A stretch of DNA of 64,000 bases from Temnothorax longispinosus (lineage: Eukaryota > Arthropoda > Insecta > Hymenoptera > Formicidae), in NCBI RefSeq assembly GCF_030848805.1, contig NC_092365.1, forward strand, positions 11,043,760 through 11,107,759, in the 5' to 3' direction. Positions 33,244 through 44,103 of the stretch are shown here, one piece after another. How positions within the stretch are numbered: the stretch's first letter is position 1; each line of letters starts with the position of its first letter. The notes under the pieces are model-generated. The model saw only the letters and a list, made by a program, of their open reading frames with translations. It was not told where the DNA came from and did no database searches. Both the position numbers and the translations under genes were made by a program.

Positions 33244-33684
33244 TAAATAATTAAGTACATAAATTCATGACGATACAGATTACATAGATAAACGAAGTAT
33301 AGCGCAGTCAATAAGTAAAATACCGTGGATTAAAATCGTACGGATGTACCGTCGTCGTAAGCCCAGACAAACCGATATGCATCTGCTCCGCATCCATCGC
33401 ATCTTAGAAAGCTCGCCAGGTTGGAAGACCGGGGAGGTAGGGAAGATACGAATGCCCTACCTATATCAAACCGAGTCGCAATATGATAAGGACGTTATTT
33501 AACCGTGTTAATAGGCGAATAATGAGTTACTTACGGAGCAATTACAGATCAGGATGTCACATTGTAATAACGAGCCTATCACTCAGAAACGTCGCGAGCG
33601 AGTGAGGCATTGGTGGGAAGGTTAACATAATAAAGGCCATATGTATACACCGGAGGTGGGGATAACAATTCCCAAACGGCTGTT

Positions 33685-34683
33685 TTAAATTTTTGCTAAT
33701 CTCTCGATCACACTCAAATAAGTATCCGGCAGACCTTCCGTGTCCGTCTGCATATTCAAACCATTTGCCTGCCTCTTTATGCATATCATCTCCGAAATCA
33801 ATCGTTTATAATAATAGGATTCACTGTCTAATATTTCAACATTGTTCCAATCAAAATTGTGATTTAATTCTAATCGATGCTCCGTTATGACAGACTGATT
33901 CGGTGTGTTCCAATTAATATGATTCTGTTGTTCCTTAATTCTTGTTTGCATTTGCCTACTCGTTTGGCCCACATATGAAGCATCACAATCATTGCAATTG
34001 ATTTTATATACTACATTGCATTTTTTGGATCGCAGGAGGCTATCTTTGTGAGGTTTGATGAATGCGCGCATCTTGTTTAAGCTGTAATAAGATAGCCTCA
34101 CTTTCAAATCCCTTGTGACGTTCTTAAATTTTTCTGTTATCGTAGGGATGTAAGGTATGGTGAAAAAAGGAGCAACCTCCTCATCATCCTGTCTCACAAT
34201 CACATTAGAGCCTCTGTTAAACAATAGCTTAAGACGTTCACGTAATATTTTAAAAATAAATCCCAATGGATAGCAATTATTAAGTAAGATTTCAATGACC
34301 AGTCTGAAATTTTTTGCGTGCAAGGAAGGATGTGATAACAAAAATGCCCTGTCTATTAAGCTTATGACCGTGCCTCTTTTTTGGCAAACCGGATGCTGCG
34401 ACATAAAATTTAGGTACCTGCCGGAAAAGGTTGGTTTATGGAACCAATCAAAAGTTAGTTTATGGTTATTCAGTATCAATGTGATCTCCAAGAAATTCAA
34501 TGTGTCATCTTCTCCGATTTCTAAGGTGAATTTCAGCCTAGGATGGAAGGAGTTAAAAACATTTAAAGTATGCTGCAGCAAAGTCGACGGTGCGGCAAGT
34601 GTGATGTCATCGATATACTTTTTGTAAAAAGGTGGGGTGTAATTTAAAGAGATAAGAGCTATAGTTTCCAAATCTTGCAACAC
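33685..34683 (-). pseudogene. PLE-B left copy: end of RT, thumb and GIY-YIG, 5'-truncated
   Basis: Open from 34683, with no upstream part of the gene. It opens at MLQDLETIALISLNY, just before RT motif C, which is intact as KYIDDITLAAP. Then come DWFHKPTFSGRYLNF, VVYKINCNDCDASYVGQTSR and an EMICIKRQ tail. Fingers and most of the palm are missing, so no active RT could be made from this copy. It ends at 33685. Confidence 0.82.
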
Positions 34684-35523
34684 TTAGAAATCGGAGAAGA
34701 TGACACATTGAATTTCTTGGAGATCACATTGATACTGAATAACCATAAACTAACTTTTGATTGGTTCCATAAACCAACCTTTTCCGGCAGGTACCTAAAT
34801 TTTATGTCGCAGCATCCGGTTTGCCAAAAAAGAGGCACGGTCATAAGCTTAATAGACAGGGCATTTTTGTTATCTCATCCTTCCTTGCACGCAAAAAATT
34901 TCAGACTGGTCATTGAAATCTTACTTAATAATTGCTATCCATTGGGATTTATTTTTAAAATATTACGTGAACGTCTTAAGCTATTGTTTAACAGAGGCTC
35001 TAATGTGATTGTGAGACAGGATGATGAGGAGGTTGCTCCTTTTTTCACCATACCTTACATCCCTACGATAACAGAAAAATTTAAGAACGTCACAAGGGAT
35101 TTGAAAGTGAGGCTATCTTATTACAGCTTAAACAAGATGCGCGCATTCATCAAACCTCACAAAGATAGCCTCCCGCGATCCAAAAAATGCAATGTAGTAT
35201 ATAAAATCAATTGCAATGATTGTGATGCTTCATATGTGGGCCAAACGAGTAGGCAAATGCAAACAAGAATTAAGGAGCATCAGAATCATATTAATTGGAA
35301 CACACCGAATCAGTCTGTCATAACGGAGCATCGATTAGAATTAAATCACAATTTTGATTGGAACAATGTTGAAATATTAGACAGTGAATCCTATTATTAT
35401 AAACGATTGATTTCGGAGATGATATGCATAAAGAGGCAGGCAAATGGTTTGAATATGCAGACGGACACGGAAGGTCTGCCGGATACTTATTTGAGTGTGA
35501 TCGAGAGATTAGCAAAAATTTAA
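34684..35523 (+). pseudogene. PLE-B right copy: thumb and GIY-YIG only
   Basis: Starts at the EIGEDDTLNFLEIT segment and runs without a break to the stop at 35523. Differences from the left arm include KDSLPRSKK for KDSLLRSKK and KEHQNH for KEQQNH. RT motif C is absent. The 3' UTR extends to 36084. Confidence 0.82.
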
Positions 35524-35964
35524 AACAGCCGTTTGGGAATTGTTATCCCCACCTCCGGTGTATACATATGGCCTTTATTATGTTAACCTTCCCACCAATG
35601 CCTCACTCGCTCGCGACGTTTCTGAGTGATAGGCTCGTTATTACAATGTGACATCCTGATCTGTAATTGCTCCGTAAGTAACTCATTATTCGCCTATTAA
35701 CACGGTTAAATAACGTCCTTATCATATTGCGACTCGGTTTGATATAGGTAGGGCATTCGTATCTTCCCTACCTCCCCGGTCTTCCAACCTGGCGAGCTTT
35801 CTAAGATGCGATGGATGCGGAGCAGATGCATATCGGTTTGTCTGGGCTTACGACGACGGTACATCCGTACGATTTTAATCCACGGTATTTTACTTATTGA
35901 CTGCGCTATACTTCGTTTATCTATGTAATCTGTATCGTCATGAATTTATGTACTTAATTATTTA

Positions 35965-35997
35965 CGCTAAAGAAGACACGAATAGGGTGTCGAAACG
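35965..35997 (+). ncRNA. hammerhead-like core, PLE-B right copy, CUGA box mutated
   Basis: CTAAAGA at 35967-35973 replaces CTGAAGA (changed base 35969); stem GACAC/GTGTC intact; GAAACG intact at 35992. The lesion is at a different core position from the left arm. Confidence 0.5.
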
Positions 35998-36429
35998 TAC
36001 GATTAATATACTTATTTATTATTATAATTTGTTCTGCGCATTGATTACCGCGCGAGGCTCCGATTGCCTCATCTTTTTCCTTTGTTTAACGACAAATATA
36101 TCTCTATACGAAAATCTTATACATCTAATAATTCTTATAATTTTGAGATTAAAAGTTATACCCCTTTGGGGATTTTCTCTATATTTTTTTTACAAAAACA
36201 TTTAAAAAGTTGATAAATAGTGTCGTTAAAGTTATCAGAATTACGTCAAAAAATATGACATTGTTTGCATTTCATGAAATCAGCGTTGATAACATTTTTT
36301 TTTTTTAAATAAATTTGGATGTAGTATTTGTAATGTTGTCCGTTACATTTTCCATAAAGAAATTATAACAAATATATTTTATAAATAACTTAACAAATAT
36401 TCAAAATGTTTTACATAATTGCATAATAG

Positions 36430-36812
36430 ATTGCATCGTAACGGGATCAGGAGCCGAGTATGGTGGAAGTCGTAGTTTCAGTGCTTCAAAAAGAAAGTGT
36501 AAATTTTGGAACAGAAAATATAAACTCGATAATACAAAAGTAAGAAAGCTGAATCTTACTGTCGCATAGATTATTGAAAAAAAAATGCATTTGCCATAAA
36601 GATTTACTTTTTAGATTTTTTAATATTTGGTAATTGCTTTCAGATTGTTAAATTCCGTGATAAAGATTTTCCTGACAGATCAAGAGTGAAGGCAAATAAT
36701 TTCTGTAGAAATCCAAATGGTGATGTGGGTGGTCCTTGGTGTTACGTAGAAGAAAAGGGTTACGAATTAGTAGAAAAAGAATATTGTGATATTCCATTTT
36801 GCGATGATGAAG
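36430..36812 (+). CDS. kringle domain, two exons of a host gene
   Basis: Exon a, 36430-36539: CIVTGSGAEYGGSRSFSASK through CKFWNRKYKLDNTK, ending at a GTAAGA donor. Exon b, 36644-36812: after acceptor TTGCTTTCAG, IVKFRDKDFPDRS, NNFCRNPNGDVGGPWCY, EYCDIPFCDDE, ending at a GTAAGT donor in phase 1. The intron is 104 bp and the frames join in phase 0. All six kringle cysteines are present in the usual order, with the NFCRNP and GPWCY signatures. Kringles are extracellular disulphide-bonded binding modules. In insects they occur before the membrane segment of ROR/Nrk-type receptor kinases and in a few secreted proteases; the CDIPxC ending is ROR-like, but the gene cannot be named. Neighbouring exons are not recognised in the window. 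The first acceptor is weak. Confidence 0.82.
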
Positions 36813-36894
36813 GTAAGTATTTGTTTAATCGAAAAATTAAAGCTTAACAATAGTTAAAAATTAAAGTGGCAAATTAAAGATATGATATAAAAAA

Positions 36895-37430
36895 TATACA
36901 GAGGTTCTTGGTCAATAAAATTTCAGGGTCTTGTAGGAAGTGGAATTTGGAATTAAGAAAGTTCCTATAAACGTAGGTCCGAAAACACTTCATTAAAACA
37001 TTATAGCTAATAAAAATTTTGGAAATCACAAGTTTTTCTGATGATTTTAAAAAATAATTAGCTACTAATTGTTACTAATGCGAACGCTATGAATGTAGTA
37101 TTTACACGAAGATTATCAAAAAACGGTTTTTTCAGCTTTTTTCGTTGTTTTGAGCTTATTTTTTTTAATGCCTTATCAGAATTAAATAAAATTAATTTAG
37201 TTTTGTTATTTAATTACTTATTAGATTTATTTCGTTACTTTTTTAAAATAAATGAAGGATTTTAAAGGGTTATTAAAAAAAAATCATCAATAAAACGTAA
37301 TTTTTCGAAGTTTATCAGTTTTCAACAAGGCGTTTTCAGACCTATATTTATAAAGACTTTTCTGTTCCAAATTCAATTTCCTATAAGATCCTGAAATTTT
37401 ACTGACCTGACTTGGAACATCCTATATAAA
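36895..37430. mobile_element. TIR element in the intron after the kringle exon
   Basis: Left AATAAAATTTCAGGGTCTTG, through TAGGTCCGAAAAC, is mirrored by GTTTTCAGACCTATA and AAGATCCTGAAATTTTACTG at the right, giving inverted arms of about 100 bp. It begins about 80 bp after the splice donor. No coding capacity. Confidence 0.7.
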
Positions 37431-38716
37431 TATCACAATTTTTATTAAAAAAAACTACGTAAGTTAATACTTTAATTCAATTTGTTATTATGTATATATT
37501 ACGTTTGGCAAACTCCACAATTTTTTCTTTCATGAAAGTCTGCACATTATTATTACTAAACTTTGAAAAATAATTTGTACAAATTTAACAAACTTTGTGT
37601 GAGTATTTAAAATATAAGGGAACTCTGCATAATATAGCACCCCATTTTTAAAAACCAAAATCTTGACTGAAAACTCCTATAAAATATAACTAAACCGCAT
37701 TATTTTATTCTATGATTATCGTAATATGATCTTCGTGGCATGAATGTGTTCAAAATTTACTTTAACTACCTTTTTTGTAAAAAAAAGCAAATTTGACGAC
37801 ATCGAAAAAAAGTTTTTAATATCGCACTCTTACATATTTTTATTAAAAATACAATTATAACATACAATATATGCTAGAAATAGAAACAACTCAAAATAGG
37901 GCACATAAGGTTGGTAAAGATATCCTCTTTTAACAATTAAGAAAGCCCATAGAATTTCACGGACTATAGAGTGGGATGATGTGGTCAGCATCCCGCCTGG
38001 CCGATTTACTCTCAGAAAAAGATCTTGTTAATCATTGGACAGGAGACTAAGCGTCAGGAGACTAAGCGTCAGAGGTATTCCAGAGGCAAATCAGTTAGGA
38101 AAAATGGACGGTATAATGAATATTCCTAGAATTAGAAGGGCGGAATTAAGAAAATTACAAGGAAAAAACATAACCGATTGAAGTATCACAATAATGGTTA
38201 GCAACGAATATATCTAATTTAAGAATAAAATTAGACATATAATATATAATATTACATGTTTTCATAAATTCGTTCTCAGTACATATATTTTTTGCTAATA
38301 ACGGAAGATACCTCTTGCAAAATTTCAAAACCTCGTTAAAACTATGAACTGCCACGCTACTTTTTATATTACAACTAGACATCACAGACGCGCGCTTCGC
38401 GCGCGCTATTTAGCTTTAATATTACACACAACTGTCAAAATATCCTATGACAGCCGCTCACGAAGTTAGCGCAGCAACAGAATCAATTAGCATCGCGGAA
38501 AAGAGCCAACAAAGCAATTCGAGACTTTCGAGAAGACTTCGAGAGATGCGAGTATCGATTTAACATGCCTTTTTTTTAGAAAGGATTCTAATTGAAATAA
38601 AACAAAAGATTGTCCAAAGCAGTGTTGTTCAACAGCTTCCACTGCTCACTGACGGAATGCAACACGTAATCGTAGAGTGCGGAATTAGGAACAAGGGCGA
38701 TATTAGGCCCAGTCCC
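37431..38716. other. AT-rich DNA, no exon recognised
   Basis: Searched for a membrane segment or kinase motifs continuing the kringle gene; none seen. A short direct repeat (AGGAGACTAAGCGTC twice at 38041-38071) is the only local structure. Confidence 0.45.
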
Positions 38717-39188
38717 CTATAGTAGGGGAGCCCAATAGGGGATTTTGGGATTTATTCGAGCGCGACAGATTAACATATAGGGGGATACCTTGCACCCTGT
38801 TGAGTACCTCCACTATATATAAGCCCTTAATATAGGATCACGCGTCTAGGGCAGCCGATCAGAATAGTAAAAAAAAATCGATTGTTAGAAATACTCGAGC
38901 GCGTCAGATTAAGGTAAGGTGGGTTAATAACATGCTAAAAAGTGTGCATTTCAATAATCTGACGATTTGAGCGTGACGTAAGGGAGTGGGAGGGTCACAA
39001 AAAAAAACGTCACCTTGACATTCTCGAGCGCGGTCGAATTTTTTTTTATTTTGAAGGAAATAATTCAAGAATAACGGAAAAAATATAATCTGCCGATTTC
39101 CACAAGCCGAAGTAGCACAAATCGTCAGAACTAGTAGTCAGAACTATAAGTCGGTACTGGTTAAAGAATTGGAAAAAAAATTGAAGAA

Positions 39189-39501
39189 ATGGAACTACCG
39201 CCATCCAATGTAGATTTTGTAATTGTAGATGGCTTCTTTTTTTTTAATACTTTCAAAGAAATGCCGCGCAGTTTTGGGGATGTGTCAAAGATTTTGCAAT
39301 GTCTTGTTAATAACTCAGCAAGTCGATTAGCCATTGTATTTGATCGCTACTTCACACCTTCTATCAAAGACTAGCTGCCCCGGCGAACTTCGTACCGCCT
39401 AACAGTAATGAATGTAGTGATAAGACACGCAAATAGTCCCCCCTCCCCCCTCCCCCCTTTCCCCCTTTCCTCTCTCTCTCTCTCTCTCAGTCTCTCTCTC
39501 A

Positions 39502-39540
<39 letters not shown>

Positions 39541-40285
39541 CCCCCTCTCTCCATCTCTCTGCCCCTCTCGTTTTTCTTTCTCTCCCCCTCCTTCTCTCTC
39601 TCCCCTCTCTCCCTCTCTTTCTCCCCCTCTCTTTCTCTCTTTCTCTCCCTCTCTCTCTCCCCCTCTCTTTCTCTCTCTCTTCCCCCTCCCTCTCTCCCTC
39701 TTTCCCTCTCTCTATGTATTTGGATATCTTTCTAAATTAATTTTTTTTTTTACATGAATTTTTCCGATATTTTATTAGTTATTCTGCTATTCCGGAAAAT
39801 TCTACCCCTATTTCATATACTTGTGGTAAAAATTCGGCCCAGCCGTTCTTGAGTTATAAGTGTTGTAACTAACCCGACTTTGTTTTATATATTAAGATTA
39901 TGAGCACACTCTTCGAGGTAGTGTGGATGACAAGGATTTCTACATCTCCGGCCCTCAACAAACGAGAACAGCAGATTTTGCGAAAGATTTGAAAAACATC
40001 AAGTTTAAAGAAGCTCTTGTCAAGTTTTTTATCGATCATTGGGCTGATCAGGAGATGGCTACGATTATCGGTAACAAAACAATATATCTGAGTCATGATT
40101 TGTGTTACGTATATTCAGTTACCAATAATAAAGTAACGCGAACCATCGATCATGAACTGTCATGTCCTGATCATGAAGAAGCGGATACAAAAACAGTATT
40201 TCTTGCATGTCAGCTAAAAGAAGATTCCACTGTTACATTGCATTCTATTTTTCATGCATTTTATTTGTCACATTTAGTGATTTAA
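39189..40285 (+). pseudogene. XPG/FEN1-like nuclease gene of the transposon, interrupted
   Basis: Two frames: 39189-39370 and 39897-40285. The first has VDFVIVDGFFFF and LAIVFDRYFTPSIKD; the second opens YEHTLRGSVDDKDFY and includes HEEADTKTVFLAC. Asp/Glu residues in VDG, VFD and EEAD sit where FEN1/XPG proteins hold metal-binding acids (weak but ordered resemblance). The two halves become one open frame when the 39371-39896 insertion is removed. No helicase or other Academ domain was found, so the gene is a remnant or one exon of a larger protein. Confidence 0.5.
39371..39896 (+). mobile_element. short retroelement or SINE-like insertion with (CT)n tract
   Basis: Starts CTAGCTGCCCCGGCGAACTT and ends CCCGACTTTGTTTTATATAT plus TAAGA. 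It interrupts the XPG-like frame between SIKD and YEHTL, with a possible AAGA duplication. A pure pyrimidine tract occupies about 39428-39715. The ends resemble widespread insect non-LTR-derived short elements (CTAGCTG...CCGGCGAACTTCG). A similar tail (TTGGTTGATCAGTTCTGGAG) occurs at 1112. Confidence 0.6.
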
Positions 40286-41060
40286 AAAAAATTTTTTTTT
40301 TTTAATTTGTCAGATTAAGAAAATCCCTCCAAATAATCGTCAGATTATGGGTCAGCCCGACTAGGACATCAAGCTGAATCACCTGTATAATAATCTGACG
40401 CGCTCGAGTATTTCAAAATGGCGATTTTTTTTTGCATTATTAAGAAGCCGCCATGAGCTTGCGTCATGTCCGAATCGTCAGTCTTTTGAATAAGAGATTC
40501 TTTCGGGTTCACTTAACATTCCCTCTGAATATCTGACGCGCTCGAATAAATTTTTTTTTCTTGTTTTCAACCGTTCCGTACAGCCACCCTCACCATGCAA
40601 ACCGGCAGATTAACATACCTCCAATATCAAAGACACGCGGGGCATATACACTATCAATATCTGACGCGCTCGAGTATTTTCATGTGACTATTTTTTTTTA
40701 CATTTTTGAAAACTTGTAGACGCTTCCCCTACCGGTGAAAGGGTGTACATTATATAACTTTTTTTTCTTTCTACCATCTAATCTTCCAAATCCAATAGGT
40801 TCCTACGACGCTCGAGTAAATCGCCATTTAGCCTTCTGGGCTCCCCTACTACTATTATTTCGGAAATAGTATATAAAATATGGTAACGATTTGGTTAATG
40901 ATTCTGTACTTTTCGGACCGTAAATAGCTTTATTTCCGAGCAATGTTTAATTTTTAACAACACATATCAATAATTAAAAAAAAAAAACTGTGAAACTTAA
41001 AACGTGAGAACGGTTTGCTTAAAATAATTAAAATATATTTTTTAGAGATAATTATACATA

Positions 41061-41778
41061 CGTGGTCTGTTTAAAAAGTAAGAAAACTGAATTTTTTTCT
41101 TTCTCAATATCTGGTAACGCTGTACAAACGAGACTGCAGTAGATCGAGAGCTACATTTATATTCTATCTTTAGTTAAAATTTCAATTTGATAACATTAAC
41201 ACATGTGATTCTACAAATATTTGTATAATTGTACAATCATTTGTATGTTTGGGTAACGCGTCACGAAAATTGAATGCAAAAAATCGAGCGGCGTTATGTG
41301 AAGTATGACACAGCAAATTCTATGTCATATTTCAGGATAATGTGACATTTAAAAAGTTGACAATAAGAATGATTGGTGATCAGTTAAATTAAATTTGAAA
41401 CATCAAATTGATTATATGTCATTGGTGGTCTAGAACGGGATTCATCTTCACAATTTCACCACCATCTAAAAATGCCTTGTGCCCGGGATAGAACTTGATC
41501 TTTGCAAGTCCGTTTCAACTTCTTAAATGTTTCCATCGCATTGTCCTGGACACAGAATTTAGTCGCATAACGCTGCTCGATTTTCTGGTGTTCCACTTTC
41601 GTGACGCGTCACCCAAACATACAAATGATTGTAGAATCACATGTGTAAATGTTATCAAATTAAAATTTTAACTGAAGGTAGAGTATGAATGTAGCTCTCG
41701 ATCTATTGCAGCCTCGTTTTTAGTGTTACCAGTTGCTGAGAAAAAAATTTAGTTTCATTACTTTTTAAACAGACCACG
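41061..41778 (-). mobile_element. mariner-like non-autonomous element
   Basis: Long inverted ends start CGTGGTCTGTTTAAAAAGTA and its complement. At 41480-41600 on the minus strand, RYATKFCVQDNAMETFKKL then LSRAQGIFRWW matches the N-terminal helix-turn-helix of mariner transposases; the DD(34)D catalytic domain is missing. An internally deleted, transposase-dependent copy. Confidence 0.7.
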
Positions 41779-42187
41779 TGTATTATAGAAATTTTGTTAC
41801 ATCATAGAAAGGACCCCGCACCATTTTTATGGAAAAATGTCTTTCTGCGGATTTGGTTAATTTTTGAATATATTGTAGTTCTTGTCATTATAAACAAATG
41901 TCTCAATAGGCACTTGATCCTATGAGCCGTTTCCGCGCTATAAGCCCTGGAAGGTCCAGATTTGATATGTAAAGACACACTGGTCAGTTTTACACTATCA
42001 TTTAAGTATTATAATTTCTTTGTTAAGGTTACCGATCGAGTAAGTAAGGAGAAACACGCATATCATTCGCATAAGCCTATTTAGAAATATTCTGCCGTGA
42101 TATCACCTTAGGGCGATTCTGTTTTTCAGGTAGGTGCATGCGCAAATTGCAATAAAGTTGAATAAAACATAGAGAAAGAAGGTAAGG

Positions 42188-42897
42188 GGCATTCCATGCA
42201 AAGTGATCCACCCCAAAAAAAATGTTTTTTTTTTATTGTGCTGAAATTTGCACAATCTATTGCCCTAGTGACCATAATTATCCACACCAATTTTTTAGAC
42301 ATTTGTCCAACGCGTTGTCTACTTACAGGGGTTTAAAGTTTCGGCGTTGAGGCCGTCATGTTAAACTTCACACATCGATAATTTGTCGTAAACATTACCG
42401 ATTCCGGGCCCCGCCGGCGGCACGGATCATGAATTCGCACACAGAATGAATTGTAACTTACTAAGGAGTGATTTCTCCATCTTGGACTTCCTATACTTTT
42501 TTGTTGACATTTTTTTTTTTGGCATTTTTTTATTGAAATCAAAGATGCCGATCTTAAAGAAAAATTTGAATTTATTATTAATGTTGAAAAATATCAATTA
42601 ATTAACCTTTTTTATTAATAATGCATAATATATCTCGAAAGTGTGTAAAAAATACTTAAAAAATCACTGGTCATTATTTAAAATCGGTAATGTTTACGAC
42701 AAATTATCGATGTGCGAAGTTTAACATGACGGCCTCAACGCCAAAACTTTAAACCCCTGTAAGTAGACAACGCGTTGGACAAATGTCTAAAAAATTGGTG
42801 TGGATAATTATGGTCAATAGGGCAATAGATTGTGCAAATTTCAGCACAATAAAAAAAAACATTTTTTTTGGGTGGATCACTTCGCATGGAATGCTCC
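42188..42897. mobile_element. TIR element with about 210-bp inverted ends
   Basis: GGCATTCCATGCAAAGTGATCC at the left is mirrored by GGATCACTTCGCATGGAATGC at the right. The arms extend through CAACGCGTTGTCTACTTACA to TAATTTGTCGTAAACATTAC. The unique core (42405-42670) has no transposase. It abuts the purine-rich LINE. Confidence 0.8.
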
Positions 42898-43519
42898 GTA
42901 AGCGGTGCAGAGGACGTAGACGGGAGATTTTTGAAACTATGTAGCGGCGATAATTTCGAGGTTAGGAGAGCCTCGTAGAATTCAGAAGTGGCATAGAAAG
43001 TAGTAAAAAGAATCACCGTAAAGGCAGAAAAGGAAGCGGATTGAATTAAGAGAAGAAGGAGGAGGGAAGTCGGAGCACAGAGAGTAAACAGGTGAGGACA
43101 GCGGAGCTGACAAGAACAAGTGACAGAACAGGAAGCCAAGGTCGATTACAGACTACATAAAGAAAAGAAGAAGGGAACAGGAAAGAAAAACAGCAGAAAA
43201 GGCCGAAAAAGAAATTCTGGAAAGATTTAATAAGGAGAAAAGATTGAGAAGATCACCGCCAAGCAAGATAAAAAGAGAGGAAAGGAAGGAGGAAAGCATG
43301 GAGGCAGAAAAAATGTTAAAGGAGATATTGGCAAAATTGGAGGAACAAGAGAAAGAAAGAAGGATAAAGAGGAATTAATAAAAGAGATATAAGATCTGAG
43401 AGAAGAATATAGAAAAAGTGAAATAATATAGGAAAAGCAGAAAGCGGTATAGAAAACAGAGTAAAACAGCTGGAGGAAGAGAGAGAAAGGGAGGAGGGGA
43501 GAGAGAAAGTAATGAGCTG

Positions 43520-43996
43520 ATGAAGAAAATGAAGGAGATAGAGAGAAAAAATGAATTAGACGAAAGGAGAAGAAGAAGAAATAATATAATAATAAAAAGA
43601 GCAAAAATAGAAGAGAAAAGCGAGAGAAAAAAGAAGATTGAAAAGTTGCTGGAAGAAATTGCCAAAAAAAAGGTAGAAGTGGACGAAGTGCAAGTAATTG
43701 GCAGCCGAGAAAATAAAATGACGCTAGTAAGATTGAATAGAGGGGGGGACAAGAGAGAGGTAATGGTGAAGAGAAAGGAGATGGTGAAGGAAAGAAAGAT
43801 ATTCATAGATGATGACATGACAGTAACAGAGAGGAAAATACAAAAACAATTATGGAGTATAGTGAAGGAGGAGAGAGAAAAAGGAAGAAGAGCAACTTTA
43901 GGATATCAAAAAATATGGATAGACAGCTGCGAAAAGAAGAAATGGAATGAAAGCGAAGAAAAGCTAGAAGACGGAAGAAGGTTTCGGAGAGAGTAA
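43520..43996 (+). pseudogene. LINE ORF1-like nucleic-acid-binding protein
   Basis: A Glu/Lys-rich coiled-coil-like N-terminus (residues about 1-60), then RRNNIIIKRAKIEE, GSRENKMTLVRLN and KRKIFIDDDMTVTERKIQKQ, resembling L1-type ORF1 RNA-binding domains. It ends at 43996; upstream purine-rich DNA from 43160 may hold more of the coil in other frames. Confidence 0.5.
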
Positions 43997-44103
43997 AGAG
44001 GAGCAGAGACGAGAGGAGAATGTGAGAGAAAATGTACGGCGGAGAAGAAGAAGAAGGAAGAAGAGAAGAATAGAAGAAGGGAAGAAACGGATAGGAGAAG
44101 GAC

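Larger units (their letters stand above)
33095..36084. mobile_element. PLE-B: second head-to-head inverted PLE pair
   Basis: Left arm 33124-34524 (minus copy) and right arm 34684-36084 (plus copy) are near-identical reverse complements (positions sum to 69208). The spacer of 159 bp is the extra 5' part of the left copy. A perfect 13-bp duplication TTTAACGACAAAT flanks the unit (33082-33094, 36085-36097). The left copy again has extra 3' terminal bases (33095-33123, containing TAGGCTCT) that the right lacks, as in PLE-A. Confidence 0.88.
38720..40851 (+). mobile_element. DNA transposon with subterminal repeats and XPG-like gene (Academ-like?)
   Basis: Inverted ends TAGTAGGGGAGCCCA (left end has T at 38720) and TGGGCTCCCCTACTA, with a 3-bp target duplication CTA (38717-38719, 40852-40854). 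TCGAGCGCGTCAGATTA-type words recur on the left at 38755, 38893 and 39027, and inverted on the right at 40385, 40522, 40657 and a partial one at about 40808, spaced about 130 bp; these look like binding sites for the element's own protein. It carries the XPG-like relic below. Academ elements are known to encode XPG-type nucleases and make 3-4-bp duplications, hence the tentative assignment. Confidence 0.65.
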
